Shown here: positions 7,725 to 16,179 of the stretch, one piece after another | Numbering within the stretch: the first letter of the stretch is position 1 | Layout: every line of letters begins with the position of its first letter | Assembly: GCA_023091735.1 (NCBI GenBank) | Contig: JALKBU010000957.1 | Span: 1 to 19,799 of the forward strand | Length of the DNA stretch: 19,799 nt | Direction of reading: 5' to 3' | Source: Trichomonas tenax | Lineage: Eukaryota; Parabasalia; Trichomonadida; Trichomonadidae | Notes under the pieces: generated by a model | The model's database searches: none | Told to the model about the DNA's origin: nothing | What the model saw: the letters and a program-made list of their open reading frames with translations, nothing else | Made by a program: the position numbers and the translations under genes

Positions 7725-7860
7725 TCTTACATGTCAGATATCATCTTTTTCTGTCATGTAAATAAATTTATCGTCAGTACAACGATAATTTACTTTTCAA
7801 TTATAAAATTTACACGACAAAATATTATTGACATGTAAATTATTTTACATATCAAGAAAA
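7725..7860. promoter_or_regulatory. Cluster of ACATGT-type elements between eL27 and the helicase gene
   Basis: Elements seen: TCTTACATGTCAGA (about 7725-7738), GTCATGTAAAT (about 7753-7763), TTTACACGACAAAA (about 7809-7822), TTGACATGTAAA (7828-7839) and TTTTACATATCAAG (about 7843-7856). They occur in both orientations in the shared upstream region of the divergent eL27 and helicase genes, nearer to eL27. The rest of this roughly 320-base gap shows nothing else. Confidence 0.5.
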
Positions 7861-7993
7861 TTCAAAAATTGAAATGAATTTTTGACATCCTTTAAATCAT
7901 TGCAAATGTGGCAATTATAAAGATATTTAGAGGATTGCAGTTTATATGCGTTATCTCTGGTCCGTGCACTATCTAAATGTGCCATAATATCAC

Positions 7994-9577
7994 ATGTTAA
8001 AATGTTTCAATATGAGAGATTCTAATTCAGATTTGGTATCTCCCCCTATTTATGATCATTTTTTTGACATAATGGAAAAAGATCCTTTAGACGACTTTTT
8101 TGATGGATTAGATGATAAAGTCAAGACAGAGAAAGTCGATTTTTCAAGTTCGGATTCCGACAATCCGGAAGAGAAAGCTCGTGCGTTTACAATGCCAGGA
8201 CAATTCGAAGATGAGGAAGGAAACAAGACAAAAAATGAGGATGAAGAGCCAGAATACATATTACCACCAGATCACTCAAAAATTTCATATCCGTCTTTTA
8301 AACGAAATTCAACCTTCGATGAATTAAAAGAATATTACTTAGATAAAGCAGATGCAGATGAATATAAATCAATTCACGAAATTAGCATTTACGGGTGCGA
8401 GATTTTACCTGTTTTATCATTCGAGCCTTACATTGAGAATCGTCCGGAATTAGAAGTTTTTTTCAAAGATCATGCAATTAACAAACCAACACCAGTACAA
8501 GCACAAGTGCTCCCAATAGCAATCAATGGTAACAATCTTATTGTTGTTTCACCAACAGGCACAGGCAAAACACTTTGTTTTCTAATTCCTTTGCTGTTCC
8601 ATGTTTTAGCTCAAGGAAAGCAATCTGGACCTACAGCACTCATTATATCACCAACAGAGATCTTAGCACACCAAACATCACTCGTTCTCCATCAACTTGT
8701 CAAGAAAACAGAGATAAAATGCGTTGAACTTACATCAGGTCAAATGAAACATAAACAGCATTCTACTATCGAAAAGGGAACAGACATTGTTGTAGGAACA
8801 CCAGGAAGACTCATGAATTTCTTGAAAACAATAGATTGGCGCTTCTGCACATATGTCGTCGTTGATGAGGCAGATAGAATTTTCGAAACGGGATTTTTAA
8901 GACAGCTTCGATCTATTATGGATTACATCAGACCAGATAGACAAACATTATTGTTTGGTGCGACATTACCTCCTCAAATTGAAGAACTTTCTATTAATTC
9001 ACTGAAGTTCGCAACACAAGTAACTATTGGATGCACTGGCGCACCACAAGCTAATATTGATCACAGATTTATTATTTTCGATGACCCATCTGAAAAGCGA
9101 GAGTGGTTAAAGACAAATTTGTTATCACTACCTGATGGCCTTGTATTGCTATTCGTTAAAGACAGAGGATTTTGCGATACATTATATGGAATCCTCAAAA
9201 AAGTTACACAATCAATCACGCTTATTCATGGAACAATGGATAATCAACAGCGTTCAAAAGCATTCACGAAATTCAAGAAAGGAGAAGCTAGATTTTTGAT
9301 TGCTACTGAGATCGCTGCAAGAGGAGTCGACATTCCAGAAGTCAACTGTGTTGTAAATGTAGACATACCAGAGCATCCAGAAAGCTATATCCACAGAGTC
9401 GGAAGAACTGCAAGAGCCGGGAGAAGTGGCATTGCCATCACTCTTCTTACACCGAGAGATTTCGAATCAGCAGACAAACTATTACAACACTTCCTGTTAA
9501 CTGGAATGGAACCACCAGAATCCTTGATTAATTTTGTTGAACAAGTTCAAATATCAAATCAAACACCAGCTCAATAA
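7994..9577 (+). CDS. DEAD-box RNA helicase, DDX42-like
   Basis: A 527-residue protein if it starts at 7994; ATG at 8012 is a possible later start. The acidic N-terminus leads to D-H-S-K-I-S-Y-P-S-F-K-R-N near 93-105, which resembles the I-D-Y-P-P-F-x-K-N block ahead of the helicase core in DDX42/Prp5 relatives. The core has Q-motif K-P-T-P-V-Q (164-169), Walker A S-P-T-G-T-G-K-T (186-193), Ia P-T-E-I-L-A (220-225), T-P-G-R (269-272), D-E-A-D (291-294), G-A-T (322-324), A-R-G-V-D-I-P (442-448) and H-R-V-G-R-T-A-R-A-G (467-476). R-P-D-R-Q-T-L-L-F also favours DDX42. It should unwind or clamp RNA using ATP, probably in splicing. Two motifs depart from consensus: Ia (normally PTRELA) and III (normally SAT). 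The C-terminus is short, unlike animal DDX42. Confidence 0.9.
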   Translation: MLKCFNMRDSNSDLVSPPIYDHFFDIMEKDPLDDFFDGLDDKVKTEKVDFSSSDSDNPEEKARAFTMPGQFEDEEGNKTKNEDEEPEYILPPDHSKISYPSFKRNSTFDELKEYYLDKADADEYKSIHEISIYGCEILPVLSFEPYIENRPELEVFFKDHAINKPTPVQAQVLPIAINGNNLIVVSPTGTGKTLCFLIPLLFHVLAQGKQSGPTALIISPTEILAHQTSLVLHQLVKKTEIKCVELTSGQMKHKQHSTIEKGTDIVVGTPGRLMNFLKTIDWRFCTYVVVDEADRIFETGFLRQLRSIMDYIRPDRQTLLFGATLPPQIEELSINSLKFATQVTIGCTGAPQANIDHRFIIFDDPSEKREWLKTNLLSLPDGLVLLFVKDRGFCDTLYGILKKVTQSITLIHGTMDNQQRSKAFTKFKKGEARFLIATEIAARGVDIPEVNCVVNVDIPEHPESYIHRVGRTARAGRSGIAITLLTPRDFESADKLLQHFLLTGMEPPESLINFVEQVQISNQTPAQ

Positions 9578-9909
9578 TTATATATTTTGTTAATAAATAT
9601 TGTTACTGTCTATTTATATTTACACATTCACAGATAGAACTGCATAAATTCTATGTTTGAAATATTAAGGTTAATGACTGATTGCATTTTTTTGCTTTAC
9701 ATGACATATTTTAGTTGGTAGTTAAATTTTTCATTTATCTATTGGTAGAATTACAATTTTCCATTAGATATATAAAGAAAAATAGCTGCTGGAGGTAGTA
9801 ATGATAGTCAAACAACATTGATCACATTGATTACCACGGAAAATTTTAAAAACATGTCGATAATTTTGCCAATAAAAAATTGAATAACTCAATTTGAACA
9901 ATTTTTTTT
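9578..9909. other. Intergenic region upstream of the UBX gene
   Basis: AT-rich, about 330 bases, between two plus-strand genes. One element of the ACATG family, CTTTACATGACATA, lies at about 9695-9708, roughly 220 bases before the UBX start. No other structure or coding frame was found. Confidence 0.4.
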
Positions 9910-9917
9910 TCATTTTT
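9910..9917 (+). promoter_or_regulatory. Initiator-like TCATTTTT of the UBX gene
   Basis: TCATTTTT preceded by a T run lies six bases before ATG 9923, matching the trichomonad initiator and predicting a leader of about a dozen bases. Confidence 0.55.
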
Positions 9918-9922
9918 ATTAA

Positions 9923-10717
9923 ATGGCTGATATTGAGAGATTAAAATGGTACAATACGTTTGTTGACAATGAAATTATCCCAGACTTCGACAGCCTCGCG
10001 AAAATGGACGACGATGTCTTTAGAAATTTCGTTGATGAGTTCCTCGGAATCGGATTATTGCCAGAAAGCGATCCAGAAATGCTCTCCGCTCTTCAAGAAT
10101 CACTTGCGCCATCATACAAACCAAAACCAGCGTCACCAACAATCGTTAAACCAGAGCCACAGAAAAATCGTAATCCAGCTCCAGCACAGCCACAGCCATC
10201 TCAGTCACAAAGAAGCCGTAACTCAATTCCTCCACGCACTGAGTCAGGACAGATTCGCAGAGAGCAAAATGATGCTTATCAAAGAGAACATAAAAGACAA
10301 ATAGAGAAACAGAGTCGAGAGATGGCCAGAATTGAGAAGGAGAGGATGGAAGCAGAGGCCAGAAAGGCTGCTGAACAAACTGCAGCTCATCAGGGCTCAA
10401 TTAGTAAAAAATCTAAAGCAGATTATCAGAAACTTGCAAACAAACTTCCTCCAGAGCCAGAGAATGGCGTCAAGCTAGGATTCAGTTTCTTTGATGGTAC
10501 AAAAGTTGTTCGTAAATTTGACGAAAATTCATATGGTAGAGATGTGATTACATTTATTTCTGCTCAAGATAAAATATTTAAGGAGGATGGAACACCACAC
10601 CAGTTTGAAGTGAAGCAGGGTCTTGGCCAAGATTTACATCCAAACCAAAGACTGAGAAAACAGGGTATTAGACGTAGCACAATGTTCACTATTAATTTTC
10701 TTGATGACGATGAGTAA
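9923..10717 (+). CDS. UBX-domain protein, probable Cdc48/p97 cofactor
   Basis: A 264-residue protein. Residues about 1-60 are a helical, acidic region of unknown type. About 65-105 are Pro/Gln/Ser-rich linker. About 108-155 form a charged helix beginning R-R-E-Q-N-D-A-Y-Q, very like the (R/K)-E-Q-(N/Q)-x-A-Y segment that precedes the UBX domain in FAF/Ubx2-type proteins. Residues about 174-262 read as a UBX domain: L-P-P-E-P-E-N-G-V-K-L-G-F-S-F-F-D-G-T-K-V-V-R-K-F, then a ubiquitin-like fold to the end. The F-P-R loop that normally docks on p97 is not evident (the region has P-H-Q-F-E-V), so binding may differ. No UAS domain or membrane hairpin is present. The likely role is to recruit Cdc48/p97 to ubiquitin-linked substrates. 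The stop is TAA followed by A. Confidence 0.78.
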   Translation: MADIERLKWYNTFVDNEIIPDFDSLAKMDDDVFRNFVDEFLGIGLLPESDPEMLSALQESLAPSYKPKPASPTIVKPEPQKNRNPAPAQPQPSQSQRSRNSIPPRTESGQIRREQNDAYQREHKRQIEKQSREMARIEKERMEAEARKAAEQTAAHQGSISKKSKADYQKLANKLPPEPENGVKLGFSFFDGTKVVRKFDENSYGRDVITFISAQDKIFKEDGTPHQFEVKQGLGQDLHPNQRLRKQGIRRSTMFTINFLDDDE

Positions 10718-11123
10718 AACTATATTTTGAATGCCTATTTTTTACTTTTAATTTCGGTGAATTTCGAGTGTTGACCTTCTTTTAATAGTTCCCTCCGCTC
10801 AATGTGCTTGCAAAGACATCACTCATATGACAACAATACAGATATATATATTTTCATTTCAAATTTCGGCTGCTCAGTCCAAAATTTAAGTATTAGTTTA
10901 CATGTCAAAAATTTAACAAATATCAAAAATTGGTATTATAATTCTTGAATTCATAATCGAATAAAGCATTTTTGCATTCTTGACAATTTCATCTCAAGAC
11001 CCAAAAATGAAAATTATGATACAAATAGATTCTTAACAGATTGATTTTTAGGTTATTTTTTCCTCTCATATAACAGTTATGTCTACTCTCCAGATTAAGA
11101 CCCTATTTTAAATGAACAGTATT
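10718..11123. other. Convergent intergenic region
   Basis: This is the 3' flank of both the UBX gene and the CFAP97-domain gene. It contains one clean TTTACATGTCAAAA element (10897-10910), odd here because it is downstream of both genes. No coding frame or RNA signature was found. Confidence 0.4.
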
Positions 11124-11642
11124 TTAATTTGCATTTTCTTGCTTCCCTGGCTGAGTTTCCTCTTGGGCTGGAGTCTCCTCCTGCTTCTGTTCCGTCTCTT
11201 GGGCTTCTGGCTCTTCTTCTGGAGCTTCGTTGTGCAAAGTATAGGATTTAGATTTGAAGTCGTCCTGGCGCCTCTTCTTTTGGTTTGGATCGCTAAATCC
11301 GTAAGATCCGACGCCCTTGTGCGTCATGCGCCAGACCTGGTGCTCGTGATCGCGCTCGTGCTCCAAAAAGTCTGCGCGATTGATATAAGACGTCCTGTAG
11401 ACGATGGCGTGGTACATTTTCTCGTTTTCGTATGTAATTCTCTGCTGCTCCTCCCTCTGAGCCTTTCCGTGAAGAGAAACTGGTCTGAGCGGCTTTTTCA
11501 TTAAATTTGCTTGGGCAGAGGCGGCACGCTTGATAGCATTCTGGTTCTTTATCTTCTGGAGGGCCTCCAGGTGGAGCTTGTACTGCCTGGAGCGCTCCTG
11601 CATGGAACAGATTCGGCTGACTTCGGGAATTGCGCGAAACAT
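11124..11642 (-). CDS. CFAP97/Hemingway-domain flagellar protein
   Basis: A 172-residue, soluble, highly charged protein. Residues about 15-95 match the pattern of the CFAP97 (Hemingway, KIAA1430) domain: Y-K-x-H-L-E-A-L-Q-K-I-K-N, then P-L-R-P-V-S-L-H-G-K-A-Q-R-E-E-Q-Q-R-I, then Y-E-N-E-K-M-Y-H-A-I, and an R-A-D near the end of the domain. Family members act in the axoneme of cilia and flagella. The C-terminal 45 residues are a Glu/Gln/Pro-rich tail (for example E-E-P-E-A-Q-E-T-E-Q), likely disordered. Codons are unusually rich in G and C for the window. TCAGAAAAAT lies close upstream of ATG 11642 and could be the initiator. The stop is TAA followed by A. Assignment is by motif pattern from memory. 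Confidence 0.7.
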   Translation of the reverse strand: MFRAIPEVSRICSMQERSRQYKLHLEALQKIKNQNAIKRAASAQANLMKKPLRPVSLHGKAQREEQQRITYENEKMYHAIVYRTSYINRADFLEHERDHEHQVWRMTHKGVGSYGFSDPNQKKRRQDDFKSKSYTLHNEAPEEEPEAQETEQKQEETPAQEETQPGKQENAN

Positions 11643-12195
11643 ATTTTTCTGAAATAACGAGTTTTTTCAAAGTTTACAAACGTACTCAAAATCATTTATG
11701 TTAAATTCTCGCTGAAATTATCGTGAATATGTTTTTGACTTGGGTTGCTATGTCTATTTTTCAAGAAAATTTGTGTTTTAATCAGGAATTTGATTTTAAT
11801 GCAGAGTTTTTATTCGAAAATGGAGAACGGTTGAATCACCGTTGTTTTACATTCCATATAACTTAAATGACGGCAATGTATTGCATGGATTTTTTGCAGA
11901 TAATTTGAAAAAATTAAATCAAAGGCATAGTGTATGGTTATATTAAATCAATTTTATATGCAAATAAGATAGTATCGATTCTCTGAAGTTTGATACCATA
12001 AAGCACATAATTATTTTTCCTCAATATTATATCAAAGCAAACACATACTTGACACATTGAGAATAAGCATAAATCATATAGTTTAACTTATATGCAATCA
12101 TATTTTTATCAATTTTCACATTGATATTACTTTGTTATATTTATGATTTGATGGTATTATATTTTATAAACATCTATATAAATAGTAAGACATAG
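11643..12195. other. Intergenic region, no intact gene
   Basis: About 550 bases of very AT-rich DNA between the CFAP97-domain gene and the decayed frame to the right. One small perfect hairpin occurs, AACGGT-TGAATC-ACCGTT (about 11826-11843). No RNA gene or ACATGT element cluster was seen. Confidence 0.4.
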
Positions 12196-14137
12196 TTCAG
12201 TGAAGTTATATTTGAAGTTGTTGAGCGTGAAAGCCATCAAATAGAAAAAAAAATTGATACGAGAATCATATCTTCGTTGTTTCATCCTCCTTTTTATGAT
12301 GAACCTTCTCGACTTTTAGATGTCGATTTTTTTCGCTGTGAAGCATACATTAAGCATCGCTCGCTCATCGGAATGAGGAATTACAACAATGAGCACGAGA
12401 ATTTCACAATAGAATAAATTCGAGAAATTCCAGAAATAGAATTAAAATAAATCTTCGTGGAATCAGCATTTGTCGATATTGTTATAAAGGATTCCAAATA
12501 TCGTGGATCTGAGTTTGTTGGAAACTTTCTAATCGAAAAAATCAGCTTCCGACTTTTTAAAACCCGGAGTGCTAATTTACCGAATGAAGAAATGGATGCG
12601 TTGATAAATAGCAATAATTCCAGATGCAGCAGATTCGAGCAAAGCCAACCAATACTTGATATTAAAGTCCCATTCATGCCTCGAATAGTTCTTCCAAAGC
12701 CTATTGTTGAATATCCACCAAAATCAAAACAAGAGCAAGGCAAACCAAAGATAGACACTTTTGCACAGTATTTACCAAAGCTAATTGCAATGCTAGATTT
12801 ATGCGAATACGATGAAGATATTTTTAATCTCGAAGCAATGATCAATAACGCTTCAGATTCAGTTTTAAGCCATGATTATAAACAATGTGAAAATCAATGG
12901 AGCAAAATCACGAATGTCTATAACAAACCGCAAATATTTAAACACAACCTTCCTCCACGATCTACAAATACTGCATCAAGGGAAACACGCCTTCAGATTT
13001 TGTCAGCAATAGATTTTCATTCGTCAAAAATAAATGTAAATATTAAAAGATTAAATAGATTGATGGATATAATAAATCGCCATAAAAATAAGAAAAATAC
13101 ACAGCAGTCCATTAAATAGCAAAAAGAAGAACAATAATCTGTTAAAAAGCCGAAAGAATCTTTTCAGAAACCTAAAATACCAGAAAACATACCAGAATAA
13201 ATTTATGAGGTAAAAGAGCAGCGAAAGAAAAAGCAGTCAAAACTATATCAAAATCTCCTCAACAGATGCTGATTGATGAGATTCATAAAGGATTTGACCA
13301 CGCAATATTATATTTAATATATGCAAATGAACAAGATCTTCCAATAGTAAATTACACAATAAATGAGCACATTAATTGAAAAATAACAATACAGCTATTG
13401 CAAGTTAGTCCGGATTCGATACCTGCTTTGTTAACAACATTCACTCAAATGTTCACAGATGTTTCCAATAAACTCAATGAACATCTTATCCTCAATGATA
13501 AGATGTATCTCAAAATCATCAGTGCAATCAAAGCTGAAATCACAAAGGCATGTCAAAAAATGAAGCCAGTATATATGAAAAATTATTATGTAATAATACA
13601 AAAAATATCCGATGTTGCAGGACAAGTTATCGGGAAAATTAATAACACTCATTCAATTATTCAACTCCAGCAGCAAAGTATTGATATCAACGAAGAAAAA
13701 AATCTCTGACGATAAAATATCAGATTGTATTATTCCAAGGTGAATCTGTACTATTTTTAACGACTTGCAAAGATAGGTGCACTATTTTGACAACGAAAAA
13801 TGAAATGTTACAAGTGGATTCTGCCAATCTTTAATCAACTTTTCAGAATTCTCTCTATGATAATGTTAAAATCCCAGAAGAAGCAGAGGTGATAAATGCA
13901 GTTGATAAGTACGCATTTTGTCTTCTTCTCAATCACAGTGTAATTACAGCTGTTGAAAGCAAAACATTAATGCATGAATATTTTTTGCAACTTGTATAAG
14001 GCTTACCATAATTCCATATTTATCATATGAGACAAGGTTTCTAGCAATCGATTATATCAAATATCTCAAATTCGAATGATGATCAATACTTTTTGGCCGT
14101 GAATGAAATATTGAATGAACTTAATTATACAGATTAA
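12196..14137 (+). pseudogene. Decayed long gene of unknown function with many in-frame stops
   Basis: Protein-like sequence of about 640 codons runs through three successive frames. Frame 1 (12196 to about 13240) is broken by TAA 12415, TAA 12448, TAG 13117, TAA 13135 and TAA 13198. A frameshift near 13210-13255 leads to frame 3, with TGA 13377. A second frameshift at an A7 run (13696-13702) leads to frame 2, with TAA 13832, TAA 13997, TAA 14009 and TAG 14042, and a plausible natural end at TAA 14135-14137. The pieces have coding-like composition: charged, helical, with a Lys/Gln-rich segment around 13100-13240 and an I-V-L-F-Q-G-E-S-V-L-F-L-T-T-C block near 13724-13770. The start codon is not identifiable; TAG at 12193 precedes it. 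I recognise no family. Adjacent intact gene 14213-15253 begins 75 bases later and is not visibly related. Confidence 0.6.
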
Positions 14138-14198
14138 CGATATATGTAATTAAATAGTTAATTGTTATTCCTTTTCAAAAATAACAAAGAATAAATAT

Positions 14199-14213
14199 TT
14201 TTGACATGTAAAA
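14199..14213 (+). promoter_or_regulatory. TTTTGACATGTAAAA element at the start of the orphan gene
   Basis: The 15-mer is identical to the element (read on the coding strand) ten bases upstream of PX copy 1. Here it ends on the first base of ATG 14213, so if it is a promoter site the transcript may start later and use ATG 14234 instead. Confidence 0.5.
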
Positions 14214-15253
14214 TGTCAGAAATAAAATTACAAATGTCATCTAATTTAAGTATTCTAAAGGAAAACTCGTTTTCTAAAGAACAAATTTATTCTTTCTTGA
14301 ATTCATATTTGAAAGCTGACCAGAATATTCAACTTTTCTCGACAAATCAAATTGTTTCTGCAACATCAATTTATCAAAATGCTTTTCTTTTATTAGTATC
14401 AACAAAAGAGTTTGCAGACCTTGTAAAGATTGATGTTCTGAAAAATATTCAGAATCAAAAAGACCCTACAGTCGTTCCTGAATCTGCAGGAAATGATCAT
14501 TTTACTAGTTACAAAGAATGCATTGATTTAACTGCAAGGCTTGTGTCAGCAACACAGAAGTGCAAATCAGGTAAAGATTATTTTGGATTTATTGAGAACT
14601 TCGTTGAAAAACGCAAAATTACATCGCTTTTCGAGTTTTATAAAGAACTCCTTTATGTGACAGACGTGGCATTCACATGGATGTGTCTTGTTCAGACAAA
14701 AGAAGAAGAAAAAACTTATCAATTTATTATTAACCAAGAAATTAATCCTCTTCATCAAATTCTTTCTTCGAAAATGATGTCTACGATACAACCTTTGGAT
14801 ATGATATATAATATTAGCAAGAATAGTGAAATACAAGATTCGTTGTTTAAATCAATCGAAAAAGATGCATATATTACTCCTTCCAAGTTAATTGTTTTCA
14901 CAAATAATAATAACAAAGCTATAGCATCGGATATTGAATTACCAACATATATTTATCTTCCAACAAACGGAACAGAAGAATCAGTGAAGGGGACTTTGGG
15001 AAGATGCATTGCATGGACTTCCTTAGCACCAAAGGATGCCTCATTAAACGAAAAATTAAAATTGGTTATCGAAAAATATCAAAAGGTTTATCCTATAATG
15101 AAATATAAACTTGCTGGTTATGTTTGTGCTACAAATGATCAAAATACAGCATCATTCTCATTAATTTGCAATGATGGCACTATTGAGGTTTCAAAGTCCG
15201 AAATGAACAGTTCTCCAAACTTACTATGTATTACTTACCAATTAGAAAATTAA
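14213..15253 (+). CDS. Uncharacterised 346-residue protein
   Basis: An intact frame from ATG 14213 (M-S-E-I-K-L-Q-M) to a TAA followed by A. ATG 14234 (M-S-S-N-L-S-I) is an alternative start, suggested by the promoter-like element that overlaps the first ATG. The protein is soluble, largely helical in its first two thirds, with no signal peptide, membrane segment, coiled coil or catalytic motif I can name. The C-terminal third (about 230-346) looks beta-rich, with Y-K-L-A-G-Y-V-C-A-T and S-F-S-L-I-C-N-D-G-T-I-E-V. Composition is normal for the window (Ile, Lys, Asn and Ser rich). I do not recognise a family; it may be lineage-specific. Confidence 0.7.
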   Translation: MSEIKLQMSSNLSILKENSFSKEQIYSFLNSYLKADQNIQLFSTNQIVSATSIYQNAFLLLVSTKEFADLVKIDVLKNIQNQKDPTVVPESAGNDHFTSYKECIDLTARLVSATQKCKSGKDYFGFIENFVEKRKITSLFEFYKELLYVTDVAFTWMCLVQTKEEEKTYQFIINQEINPLHQILSSKMMSTIQPLDMIYNISKNSEIQDSLFKSIEKDAYITPSKLIVFTNNNNKAIASDIELPTYIYLPTNGTEESVKGTLGRCIAWTSLAPKDASLNEKLKLVIEKYQKVYPIMKYKLAGYVCATNDQNTASFSLICNDGTIEVSKSEMNSSPNLLCITYQLEN

Positions 15254-15529
15254 AAATATGTGTTCTCGCTTTTATTTATGAATATTCGAAAATTTGATAA
15301 ATATTGAATTGATTTTAAGCCAAAATAAACAGAAAGGTAATTAACCCATGACATGATAATAGGATGTGTCTTGTTAAAGTTTTGGAAAACTTCTAAAAAT
15401 AATATAACAACAAACGATAAAATAGTTCACAAAAACAATTTTAAGGCACCTAAACCAACTAAGTTTCAACCAAAAGGACCGTGAAATACAATTTTTACAA
15501 TATTTTCTCTATTTTGATCAATACTAAGC

Positions 15530-15958
15530 TTATTGATCAAGAATACTTGGATCAATCTCGAACGTACGGCAGAAGTGTGGTGTAGTAACAACGCCAGCGA
15601 CCTTAACGAGATTTGTTAAATATCGTTGTAAAGCTTCAGCTCTTTGATCAAGGAATTCCTTGCTCTTATTTCCAAACATTTTCTTTGGTGGGAAAGGCTG
15701 AAGGTATCTGTTGTCCTTGTAAAGTGGCCGAATTAAACTATCGAAGTCAAAAAGTTGAGAATATCTGCGTTGGACTGTGTGAACATACACTACTGCGTCT
15801 TTTTTGATGCCAACTTCAATGTCATAAACAACGGCTCCAAGTTCAGGATCTAAATCGAACTTATCGATGAAGAGGTACATTCTCGGGTCAGTCGTTGAGT
15901 GCTGAAGTTGCTGAAGTTTCTTCGGCGGAAGTGATGCAACAGGAATCTCTGATGTCAT
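15530..15958 (-). CDS. PX-domain-only phosphoinositide-binding protein (copy 2)
   Basis: A 142-residue paralogue of the gene at 4619-5044; by my hand alignment about 93 of 141 positions are identical. PX features are R-R-Y-S-Q-L-F-D-F near 65-73 (a better match to the R-R-Y-S consensus than copy 1), P-F-P-P-K-K near 88-93, and F-L-D-Q-R-A-E-A-L-Q-R-Y-L near 102-114. Both copies share the N-terminal P-V-A-S-L-P and the D-P-R-M-Y segment, so the duplication includes the whole gene. It is predicted to bind phosphoinositide on endosomal membranes. It converges on the orphan gene. It has an initiator-like TCATTTTT and ACATGT elements upstream, unlike the array next to copy 1 in spacing. Confidence 0.88.
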   Translation of the reverse strand: MTSEIPVASLPPKKLQQLQHSTTDPRMYLFIDKFDLDPELGAVVYDIEVGIKKDAVVYVHTVQRRYSQLFDFDSLIRPLYKDNRYLQPFPPKKMFGNKSKEFLDQRAEALQRYLTNLVKVAGVVTTPHFCRTFEIDPSILDQ

Positions 15959-15966
15959 TTGTTATA

Positions 15967-15974
15967 AAAAATGA
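15967..15974 (-). promoter_or_regulatory. Initiator-like TCATTTTT of PX copy 2
   Basis: On the minus strand TCATTTTTTATAAC runs into the bases before ATG 15958, fitting a trichomonad initiator with a leader of about 13-16 bases. The 12-mer TGTCACTTTTTG lies just further upstream (15981-15992). Confidence 0.55.
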
Positions 15975-16179
15975 AATAGACAAAAAGTGACAAATAATCA
16001 GCAAATAATTTAAATTGTTAGATCTCATTCTATGAATGAAGAAAACAAGTATAATTCTCTTTGTAATAATTATGGCCTCTTAAATTTAAGAATTTTTGAA
16101 TAAAAGGCCAAATAAAATAAACATTGAAGATCATCAATACGATAATTTTTCACTGTATTTTCACCCGAAAATCGTGTTC
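15975..16179. other. Proximal upstream region of PX copy 2
   Basis: AT-rich DNA between the initiator-like site of PX copy 2 and the more distal ACATGT element cluster. Apart from the TGTCACTTTTTG 12-mer (minus strand, 15981-15992), nothing distinctive was found. Confidence 0.35.

Noticed and set aside
11112..11504. Plus-strand open frame of about 130 codons rich in Leu and Trp
   Set aside because: It is antisense to the CFAP97-domain gene; its hydrophobic look is the complement of Glu/Gln-rich codons.
12196..14137. Reassigned genetic code with TAA/TAG read as Gln
   Set aside because: Well-conserved genes in the same window end correctly at TAA or TAG, and the region also has a TGA and frameshifts, so decay is simpler. 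It is kept only as a checkable alternative in the findings.
14890..15253. Ubiquitin-specific protease C-terminus in the orphan gene
   Set aside because: A faint Y-K-L-x-x-x-V-C resemblance exists, but the catalytic Cys and His boxes are absent.
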